Shown one piece after another: positions 1-5,696 of a DNA stretch of 5,752 nt. Under the pieces are notes generated by a model, which was given only the letters and a program-made list of their open reading frames with translations, was not told where the DNA came from and did not search any database. Origin of the DNA: Candidatus Peregrinibacteria bacterium (lineage in GTDB: Bacteria; Patescibacteriota; Gracilibacteria; UBA1369; LOWO2-01-FULL-3); NCBI GenBank assembly GCA_018664365.1, contig JABJOK010000031.1:1-5752 (forward strand). The letters run 5' to 3'. A program made the translations under genes and the position numbers. The stretch's first letter is position 1. Every line of letters begins with the position of its first letter.

Positions 1-18
1 AAAAAAACAATTAACAAA

Positions 19-1086
19 ATGCCAAAAACTCCTCAGGCATCACTCATTACAAACAAATCCAACATCGCATATCTCTCAGGCTTTACAGGCTCTGCAGGAT
101 ACATGCTACTCACAAAGTCGACAAAATACCTATTTACTGACTTCAGATACATAGAACGCGCAAAAAACACTATTAAGAAAGGAATAAAAACAGTAGATAT
201 ATCAAAAATACGGAAAAATCCTGAAGATATTAAAAAACACTGGCAATCAGTTTTAAAAAAGCATCGAATAAAAAGTATAGGAGTTGAAGAAGAAGACCTT
301 ACAGTTACAAAATATAAGAACTTCAAAAAATTATTTCCTAGAGTAAGGCTAATAAACATTTCAGGGAAGATAGAGAAGAAACGTGAACTAAAAAATAGAA
401 CGGAAATCAGGCTAACGGCTAAGTCCCAGCAAATAAACGAAAAGGTTTTTCTAGAGATCAAGAAATTTGTACAAAGAGAGCTGAAGAAATCCAGGCTGAA
501 AACTCTAAAAATCACTGAACTAGATCTTGCCTGGAAAATAAAACAAATGGGAAATGAATTCGGAGCAGAAGACGTTTCTTTCAATCCAATTGTAGCATTC
601 GGAAAGCACTCTGCTCTCCCCCACCACGACCCGACAAAAACAAAATTGAAAAAGGGAGACATCATTCTCATAGATATGGGAATGAAATATAAAGGATACT
701 GCTCAGACATGACTCGGATGATATTCACAGAAAAACCCACTCCTTTTCAGAAAGAAATCTACAATACAGTCCTAAAAGCTCAAGAAACATGCATAAACGG
801 TCTTAAGGCCGGGATTTCTGGAGCAAAGGCTGATTCACTAGCTCGCAAAGTAATTGAAGCCGCAGGCTACGGAGAACAATACGGCCACTCTGGTGGACAT
901 GGAGTAGGCCTAGACATTCACGAAATTCCAAATCTAGCAGAGAAATACAAGAAAAAGCTTAAAAAAGACTCCATCATAACGGTAGAACCAGGCATATACC
1001 TTCCGGGCAAATTCGGAGTACGAATCGAAGACATGCTATTAATTACGGAAAAAGGAAGCAAAAATCTTACCAAGGTATCAAAGTAA
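19..1086 (+). CDS. M24B metallopeptidase, Xaa-Pro aminopeptidase/prolidase type
   Basis: Predicted cytoplasmic dinuclear-metal peptidase that cleaves Xaa-Pro bonds during peptide turnover. Residues about 5-120 form a creatinase-like N-terminal domain with the motifs GFTGSAG (21-27) and TDFRY (40-44). Residues about 125-350 form the pita-bread M24 domain. All five metal ligands are visible: D219 (IDMG), D230 (SDMTR), H294 (GHSGGHGVG), E323 (VEPGIY) and E337 (RIED). H202 (LPHH) and H301 (HEIP) match the catalytic/substrate histidines of the family. The 355 residues are close to the usual 350-360. No Shine-Dalgarno is seen in the 18 bases available, and the frame is open to the left edge. The N-terminus appears roughly 12-15 residues shorter than Firmicute relatives as I remember them, so an upstream non-ATG start cannot be excluded. 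The protein is very Lys-rich. The next gene converges 2 bp away. The family call is firm; aminopeptidase versus dipeptidase (pepP-like versus pepQ-like) cannot be settled here, so no symbol is given. Confidence 0.93.
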   Translation: MPKTPQASLITNKSNIAYLSGFTGSAGYMLLTKSTKYLFTDFRYIERAKNTIKKGIKTVDISKIRKNPEDIKKHWQSVLKKHRIKSIGVEEEDLTVTKYKNFKKLFPRVRLINISGKIEKKRELKNRTEIRLTAKSQQINEKVFLEIKKFVQRELKKSRLKTLKITELDLAWKIKQMGNEFGAEDVSFNPIVAFGKHSALPHHDPTKTKLKKGDIILIDMGMKYKGYCSDMTRMIFTEKPTPFQKEIYNTVLKAQETCINGLKAGISGAKADSLARKVIEAAGYGEQYGHSGGHGVGLDIHEIPNLAEKYKKKLKKDSIITVEPGIYLPGKFGVRIEDMLLITEKGSKNLTKVSK

Positions 1087-1088
1087 GC

Positions 1089-1832
1089 CTACGCACTCTC
1101 TCCATCAAGTTCATCATAAGTCTTAAATCCAGTAGAGGGATCGAAAATCTCTTCAACTCTAGCGGTTAGTCCATTTTCTAAATCTGCATCAGTTGTTACA
1201 ACAACCCTAGGAACTCCTTCATCTTCCATAAAACTAAATGGTAAGTGCCAATTAGTGAGCCTACCTCCAGTCCCAGAAGCAATAGAATTAAAAGTAACTG
1301 TGACAAATCTACTATCTGCCTGAACTTCCATCTGGCACATTTCTCCCTCAAATTCTCCTCTAACACCCTTTCCAACAACTCCAGTACTCAGAGATTTAAT
1401 TCTTTCAATAGTTTCATGCTTAAGCTTTACAGGACCCTCGCTAACAGCATTAGCAGACTCTGCATAGGTTTCAGCAGCAGCTCCAGCATCTAAAGTTTCC
1501 AAAGCCGTAGTTTCCATCTCAATTTCACGCCTAGATTTTCCCTCAGCAATTAACCTCTTCAACCACTCAAAGTCACGCGCCTGATCATTATCTTCCTGCT
1601 GAGCAGAAATAAACAACTCAACCTTTTCATCATCTGCCTTCATAATCATTGCATGCAAAACAACTTTAGCCTCTTCACCAGTGATAAAGACCTGGCTTTC
1701 ATCAGCAGTAATTTGTAAAGCCATTCCTTCAAAATCAACATATCTTCCCAAGGCCAACACATTCAATCTATTAAAATCAGCAAGAGGTATTGTTTCTTTA
1801 CCAGAAGCAGGACGCTCGTTTCTATCAGACAT
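1089..1832 (-). CDS. Hypothetical acidic protein with two internal repeats
   Basis: I do not recognise this 247-residue protein. It has no signal peptide, membrane segment or Cys/His metal cluster, and only one cysteine (C166), so a soluble cytoplasmic protein is likely. It is strongly acidic: by hand count 48 Asp+Glu against 25 Lys+Arg. Residues 13-51 and 140-178 align without gaps at an offset of 127. They share ETI, V25/V152, G29/G156, the string FEG (34-36 and 161-163), Q40/Q167 and F(I/V)T (49-51 and 176-178), which suggests a duplicated beta-rich domain. Between them, residues about 82-135 are charged and Ala/Glu-rich, probably a helical linker. The ATG at 1832 is the first start after an in-frame TAA (1844-1842), so the start is well bounded; the stop is TAG. 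It is divergent from glmS, convergent with the M24 gene, and has its own probable promoter. Its purine-rich coding strand and clean full-length frame support a real gene. Function unknown. Confidence 0.85.
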   Translation of the reverse strand: MSDRNERPASGKETIPLADFNRLNVLALGRYVDFEGMALQITADESQVFITGEEAKVVLHAMIMKADDEKVELFISAQQEDNDQARDFEWLKRLIAEGKSRREIEMETTALETLDAGAAAETYAESANAVSEGPVKLKHETIERIKSLSTGVVGKGVRGEFEGEMCQMEVQADSRFVTVTFNSIASGTGGRLTNWHLPFSFMEDEGVPRVVVTTDADLENGLTARVEEIFDPSTGFKTYDELDGESA

Positions 1833-1858
1833 GATTATTGGTTAAATTATTAGCTAAA

Positions 1859-1886
1859 AGAATACCAACTTCACTGCTTTTGTCAA
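1859..1886 (-). promoter_or_regulatory. Probable sigma70-type promoter of the orphan gene
   Basis: Reading the minus strand, a perfect -35 hexamer TTGACA (1886-1881) is followed after 16 bases by TATTCT (1864-1859), which matches four of six -10 positions. Transcription would start near 1851-1853, leaving a leader of only about 19-20 bases before the ATG at 1832. That leader has no Shine-Dalgarno. The perfect -35 and correct spacing make this the best promoter candidate in the divergent region; the assignment is by eye. Confidence 0.5.
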
Positions 1887-1919
1887 CCCAACCTCCTCTA
1901 CTTTTGCCATGAATTTCAC

Positions 1920-1925
1920 TAGAAT
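1920..1925 (+). promoter_or_regulatory. Candidate -10 element for glmS
   Basis: TAGAAT matches five of six TATAAT positions and lies 24 bases before the glmS ATG, which would give a leader of roughly 17 bases. The hexamer at a 17-base spacing (TCTACT, 1897-1902) is a poor -35. The better -35-like TTGCCA (1904-1909) is too close to serve this -10. An alternative, TTCACT (1915-1920) with TAATAC (1938-1943), would start transcription at the ATG itself and make a leaderless mRNA. The choice cannot be settled by eye. Confidence 0.3.
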
Positions 1926-1949
1926 TAGGCCCGTTTTTAATACTTATAT

Positions 1950-3728
1950 ATGTGTGGAATTTTTACCTATTACGGTCACAAAAATACAGCTCCCGAATTA
2001 GTTATAGAGGGGCTTAAAAAACTAGAATATAGAGGATACGATTCATGGGGAATCGCATACAAAACAAACGATGAAATCGAAATAAGAAAAGAGATTGGAA
2101 AAATTGGAGACATAAAGGTTAAAGACCTAGATCTCAAGCATTCAAACATTGCAATTGGCCACTCTAGATGGGCTACGCACGGTGGTGTGAACAAAAAAAA
2201 TGCACACCCACATTTCACAGAAGAAAAGGACATAGCTCTAGTGCACAATGGCATTTTCGAAAACTATGTTGAAATAAAGAAATATCTAGAGAAAAAAGGC
2301 CACACATTCAAGTCGGACACAGATACAGAAGTCATTGCTCACCTAATTGAAGAACACGCAAAAACTCACGAATTTGAAGATGCAGTGAAGCTAGCGACTC
2401 AAGAAATCGAAGGACGCTATGCAATCGTAGTTTTAAATAGCAGTAACGAAACCATGATTGCTGCTAGAAAAGGATCTCCACTCATTTTAGGAGTGGGACA
2501 TACCGAAGGGGAATACTTTATAGCTTCAGACATTCCAGCCTTTCTAAAGTACACAAACAAGGTTATTTACCTAGATGATAACCAAATGACAGTTATAAAA
2601 GATGGCGAAGCAAAGTTTTACGATATGGAAAAACATGAAGAGATTGAAAAACGAATCGTTGAAATAGACTGGGACGAAGAAAGTGCAGAGATGGGAGATT
2701 TTGCTCACTTCATGATTAAAGAAATCACAGAACAAAAGGAAACTCTAGCACGTGCTATAAACCAAGATCCAAAAATAATTGAGAAAGTTGCAAAAGCCAT
2801 TGAATCAGCTAAAGGAACTTACTTCGTGGGATGCGGGACTGCAGGAAAGGTAGGAATGGTTGGAGAATATTTATTTGCAAAGATTGCAAAAAAACACACA
2901 AACTTCGCATTTGGATCTGAATTTTCAAATTACAAGGACTTCCTCACAAAAGACACACTCATGATATGCATTTCTCAATCAGGAGAAACAGCAGACACAC
3001 TTGAAGCAATAGAAGTCGCAAAAGAGAAAGGAGTAAAAATAGTTTCAATTGTAAACGTTGAAACATCAACAATGGCAAGAATGTCAGACATAGTTGTCCC
3101 TATAAAAGCTGGTCCGGAAAAAGCTGTCGCATCAACAAAGGCAACAACTTCACAGCTAGCAATCCTAACCTTGCTAGCATACGCATGCGATGGAGGAGTA
3201 AAGAAAGGACAACAAGAACTGATCAATGCAGCTGGGCAGATTAACGATATGTTAAATCCTCGTTACGAAGAGCACATCATGAAGATTGCAGAAAAAATCA
3301 AGGAAGTTGAATCAATGTACATCATCGGAAGAGGAGCCAACTACCCTATGGCACTAGAAGCAGCAATTAAGCTTCAAGAAGTTTCATATATACACGCAGA
3401 AGGATTTGCAGGTGGAGAATTAAAACATGGACCAATTGCACTAATAACAGAAAACACTCCAGTAATTGCACTTGTAGCAAATGATGATAGCAAGAAGGAG
3501 ATTATTTCAAATGCAACAGAGATAAAAGCACGTGGTGGATACATAATTGGAGTTGCTCCAGAAAACGATGACATATTCGACTTTTGGATTCGAGTACCAG
3601 ACACACAGGCTGTCTCCCCTATCGTAAACATAATTCCAGTACAAATACTTGCATATCAACTAGCCGTTCTTAGGAAAAATGATCCAGACAAACCAAGGAA
3701 TTTAGCCAAAAGTGTAACTGTAAAATAG
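1950..3728 (+). CDS. glmS: Glutamine--fructose-6-phosphate aminotransferase (isomerizing)
   Basis: Makes glucosamine 6-phosphate from fructose 6-phosphate and glutamine, the entry step to UDP-GlcNAc for peptidoglycan and other envelope glycans; cytoplasmic. The class II glutaminase domain (about 2-240) has nucleophile C2 directly after Met, HSRWATHG (71-78, with R73 and gating W74), HNG (99-101) and D125 in DTDTE. Two SIS domains follow. SIS1 (about 275-420) has CGTA (295-298), SQSGET (342-347) and VASTK (393-397). SIS2 (about 445-580) has ELKHGP (490-495). The C-tail NLAKSVTV (584-591) carries the conserved Lys K587. At 592 residues it is slightly shorter than the usual 600-610. The start is fixed by Cys2 and by an in-frame TAA at 1938-1940. 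No Shine-Dalgarno is present. Oddities are A298 where E. coli has Ser303, W33 in YDSWG, and a terminal Lys instead of the usual Glu. It appears to be monocistronic, divergent from the orphan gene and followed by pyk with its own promoter. Confidence 0.97.
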   Translation: MCGIFTYYGHKNTAPELVIEGLKKLEYRGYDSWGIAYKTNDEIEIRKEIGKIGDIKVKDLDLKHSNIAIGHSRWATHGGVNKKNAHPHFTEEKDIALVHNGIFENYVEIKKYLEKKGHTFKSDTDTEVIAHLIEEHAKTHEFEDAVKLATQEIEGRYAIVVLNSSNETMIAARKGSPLILGVGHTEGEYFIASDIPAFLKYTNKVIYLDDNQMTVIKDGEAKFYDMEKHEEIEKRIVEIDWDEESAEMGDFAHFMIKEITEQKETLARAINQDPKIIEKVAKAIESAKGTYFVGCGTAGKVGMVGEYLFAKIAKKHTNFAFGSEFSNYKDFLTKDTLMICISQSGETADTLEAIEVAKEKGVKIVSIVNVETSTMARMSDIVVPIKAGPEKAVASTKATTSQLAILTLLAYACDGGVKKGQQELINAAGQINDMLNPRYEEHIMKIAEKIKEVESMYIIGRGANYPMALEAAIKLQEVSYIHAEGFAGGELKHGPIALITENTPVIALVANDDSKKEIISNATEIKARGGYIIGVAPENDDIFDFWIRVPDTQAVSPIVNIIPVQILAYQLAVLRKNDPDKPRNLAKSVTVK

Positions 3729-3744
3729 CTTCAGAATAAGCTAT
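3725..3744 (+). other. Small hairpin spanning the glmS stop codon
   Basis: ATAGCTT (3725-3731) and AAGCTAT (3738-3744) form a perfect 7-bp stem with a 6-base loop, and the glmS TAG stop lies in the left arm. No T-run follows, so it is not a canonical intrinsic terminator. It may stabilise the glmS 3' end or be chance in AT-rich DNA. It also overlaps the proposed pyk -35 element. Confidence 0.3.
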
Positions 3745-3758
3745 GAATCGGGTATAAT
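3730..3758 (+). promoter_or_regulatory. Probable sigma70-type promoter of pyk-ruvC operon
   Basis: A consensus -10 TATAAT (3753-3758) lies 17 bases after TTCAGA (3730-3735), which matches four of six -35 positions. Transcription would start near 3765, giving a leader of about 22 bases before the pyk ATG. No Shine-Dalgarno lies in that leader. The consensus -10 with ideal spacing in a 58-bp gap makes this the most convincing plus-strand promoter here. It implies that pyk is expressed independently of glmS. Confidence 0.6.
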
Positions 3759-3778
3759 TTGCGCAAGCTCTCATACCC
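3750..3778. repeat. Inverted repeat around the pyk -10 and start site
   Basis: GGGTAT (3750-3755) is mirrored by ATACCC (3773-3778) with 17 bases between. The interior holds the perfect 8-bp palindrome TTGCGCAA (3759-3766) at the predicted transcription start. The left arm overlaps the -10 element. The placement would suit an operator or a short leader hairpin. Both dyads are short and could be chance, and I cannot match either to a known regulator. Confidence 0.3.
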
Positions 3779-3786
3779 TAATTTCT

Positions 3787-5205
3787 ATGTACAACAAAAA
3801 TACCAAGATTGTTTGCACTCTAGGACCAGCAACAGATTCGGTCAGTGAACTAGAGCAGCTTGTTTCAGCTGGAATGAACGTAGCTCGACTAAATTTTTCA
3901 CATGGGGAATATGTTCATCATTCCAAAATAATAAAAAGTCTCCGAACTGTAGAAAAAAGAATGAAAAGAAGGATAGGGATAATGCAGGATCTTCAAGGAC
4001 CAAAAATCAGAGTAGGAGAAATGCCAGAAGAAGGAATCCAGATAAAAAAAGGACAAGAGATTGAATTTACGATCAATAAAATAGCAGGAAAAACAGATGG
4101 CAAAAAAACTCTAATCCCCATCCAATACAAAGGCATTATAAAAGATCTGAAAGTGAAAGATCTGATGTACATAGATGACGGATTAATGATGGTGCAAGTC
4201 TTGAAAAAGACCAAGACAAGCTTATTTTGCAAAGTCAAAATTGGAGGAACCGTATATTCCAGAAAAGGCATTAATTGCCCAACTGCCTCTATATCAGCAA
4301 GCCCCATCACTATTAAAGATAAGAAAGATTTAATGTTTGGGCTCAAAAACGATGTAGATTACGTAGCCCTCTCATTTGTAAAATCTGCACGAGACATAAA
4401 CTCACTTAGAAAAATAATAAAAGGAAGAGGAAAGGACACAAAAATAATTGCAAAAATTGAAAGACACGAAGCGATAACAAATTTAAGAGAAATAATTAAA
4501 GCAGCTGACGGAGTAATGGTTGCACGAGGAGATCTTGGAATAGAAATACCTGCAGAAAAAGTTCCAATAATGCAAAAGCTGATTATAAAAATTGCCAGAA
4601 AATACGGGAAGCCAGTGATAACAGCAACACAAGTACTTCAATCAATGGTAGAAAATGCACGAGCAACAAGAGCTGAAATTTCAGACGCGGCTAATGCCGT
4701 TTTTGATAATACAGATGCAATAATGCTCTCCAATGAATCCGCTGTCGGAAAATATCCGTTTAAAGCCGCAAGAACACTCAGCAAGGTTTCAATGGAAGTT
4801 GAAAAAGAAATTCGTCACCACCCAGAACTATATGAAGGGGATAGCCCTGAGGTAGTATCAACTCTTTGTGGTACATGCCTAAATGCAAGCGAGATGGCAA
4901 GAGACATGAAGGCTGATGCAATAATTGTATATTCTGATGATGGCTACACTGCACGACACATTGCACGCAATCGCCTATTTACAGAAATAATAACAATCAC
5001 TCCTGATGAGAAAACTGCACGCGAGCTCACACTAGTTTGGGGAATAAATGATTTATTTGTGAAAAAAATTGCAAAGGGTAACAACAAAGTAGACCAGATT
5101 TTGAAATATATGAAAAAAGTTAAGGCTATCAGGAAAAACCAGAAAGTTGTCATTGTTTGCCATGCAAGCAAAAAGGACAGCTTAATATCAACTATAAAAG
5201 TTTAA
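3787..5205 (+). CDS. pyk: Pyruvate kinase
   Basis: Transfers phosphate from phosphoenolpyruvate to ADP, the last ATP-forming step of glycolysis; cytoplasmic, normally a homotetramer. The 472 residues equal the classic bacterial length, with no extra C-terminal PEP-utiliser domain. The A domain opens with KIVCTLGPAT (7-16) and R34/N36/S38/H39 in ARLNFSHG. DLQGPKIR (68-75) leads into the B domain (about 75-170). IAKIER (221-226) carries catalytic K223 and metal ligand E225, and ARGDLGIEIP (246-255) carries D249. ATQVLQSM (280-287) and TRAEISDAAN (294-303) complete the active site. The C-terminal effector domain spans about 350-472. K73 stands where K+-dependent enzymes have Glu. The effector loop SDDGYTAR (383-390) has two Asp where FBP-regulated enzymes are neutral or basic. 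MLSNESAVG (313-321) varies from the common MLSGETA. The ATG is supported by the N-terminal motif; no Shine-Dalgarno is present. The stop overlaps the ruvC start by one base. Confidence 0.97.
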   Translation: MYNKNTKIVCTLGPATDSVSELEQLVSAGMNVARLNFSHGEYVHHSKIIKSLRTVEKRMKRRIGIMQDLQGPKIRVGEMPEEGIQIKKGQEIEFTINKIAGKTDGKKTLIPIQYKGIIKDLKVKDLMYIDDGLMMVQVLKKTKTSLFCKVKIGGTVYSRKGINCPTASISASPITIKDKKDLMFGLKNDVDYVALSFVKSARDINSLRKIIKGRGKDTKIIAKIERHEAITNLREIIKAADGVMVARGDLGIEIPAEKVPIMQKLIIKIARKYGKPVITATQVLQSMVENARATRAEISDAANAVFDNTDAIMLSNESAVGKYPFKAARTLSKVSMEVEKEIRHHPELYEGDSPEVVSTLCGTCLNASEMARDMKADAIIVYSDDGYTARHIARNRLFTEIITITPDEKTARELTLVWGINDLFVKKIAKGNNKVDQILKYMKKVKAIRKNQKVVIVCHASKKDSLISTIKV

Positions 5206-5696
5206 TGAGAATAATAGGCATTGATCCAGGAACTGCAATTGTAGGCTTCTCCATATTAGACAATGAAAATGGAGAAACTTCATTGGTAGACTATGGATGT
5301 ATCAGAACACCTGCTGGACTCCCTCAAAGTCAAAGACTGAATCAAATTGCTGAAGACATTGATACATTAGTAAAAAAATACAAACCACAGAAAGCAGCAA
5401 TCGAGAAATTGTTTTTCAAAAAGAATATAACAACTGCAATGAGCGTTTCAGAGGCAAGAGGTGTAATAATGCAACGACTAACTGAAAAAGGAGTAAGCCT
5501 AGAGGAATACACACCGCTTGAAATCAAAAACTCAGTGTGTGGATATGGAAATGCCGACAAAGCAATGGTTCAACAAATGGTAAAAACAATATTCAATATG
5601 GATAAAATCCCTAAACCTGATGACGCAGCAGATGCAATTGCGGCAGGTGTGTGTTTATGTAATTCATTAGCATTACTAGAAAGAATAAATGAATAA
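5205..5696 (+). CDS. ruvC: Crossover junction endodeoxyribonuclease RuvC
   Basis: Holliday-junction resolvase that cuts symmetric strands of four-way junctions after RuvAB branch migration; cytoplasmic, acts as a dimer with Mg2+. The protein starts MRIIGIDPGT, with catalytic D7 in the first strand of the RNase H-like fold. E67 (IEKLFF), D140 and D143 (DDAADAIA) complete the acidic tetrad, equivalent to E. coli D7/E66/D138/D141. F70 matches the DNA-stacking Phe69. The 163 residues are normal for the family. An in-frame ATG at 5157 would add 16 residues from inside pyk; it is rejected because the family begins at the MRIIGIDPG strand and the 5205 ATG overlaps the pyk stop as TAATG, a typical coupled start. 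No Shine-Dalgarno is present, so reinitiation by ribosomes finishing pyk is likely. ruvA and ruvB are not adjacent within the window. The next ORF overlaps the 3' end by 8 bases. Confidence 0.96.
   Translation: MRIIGIDPGTAIVGFSILDNENGETSLVDYGCIRTPAGLPQSQRLNQIAEDIDTLVKKYKPQKAAIEKLFFKKNITTAMSVSEARGVIMQRLTEKGVSLEEYTPLEIKNSVCGYGNADKAMVQQMVKTIFNMDKIPKPDDAADAIAAGVCLCNSLALLERINE

Larger units (their letters stand above)
1833..1949. other. Divergent intergenic control region (117 bp)
   Basis: This gap separates the orphan gene (minus) from glmS (plus) and must contain both control regions. I see the minus-strand promoter at 1886-1859, a weaker plus-strand candidate near 1920-1925, and the 7-mer ACCTCCT at 1891-1897. 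The region is too short for, and shows no recognisable elements of, the glmS ribozyme known from Firmicutes. No terminator, repeat or RNA gene is evident. Confidence 0.7.

Noticed and set aside
33..740. A 235-codon open frame on the minus strand, opposite the M24 peptidase gene.
   Set aside because: It lies wholly antisense to a gene with complete family motifs, and its Phe/Ser/Ile-rich composition is what the complement of a Lys-rich gene gives.
1887..1897. AGGAGGT on the minus strand (1897-1891) followed 5 bases later by a TTG (1886-1884) and a 10-codon frame, like a leader peptide for the orphan gene.
   Set aside because: The TTG is part of the perfect -35 hexamer, so the likely transcript starts downstream and would not contain it. 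One such 7-mer is near chance in a window this size.
1833..1949. A glmS ribozyme/riboswitch upstream of glmS.
   Set aside because: The gap is only 117 bp and also holds a divergent promoter. The predicted leader is under 25 bases, and I see no ribozyme core.
3725..3744. An intrinsic terminator for glmS.
   Set aside because: The 7-bp stem is AT-rich and is not followed by a T-run, so I list it only as a hairpin.
5157..5204. An upstream in-frame ATG that would extend RuvC by 16 residues.
   Set aside because: The extension lies inside pyk, and the family N-terminus begins at MRIIGIDPG, encoded from 5205.
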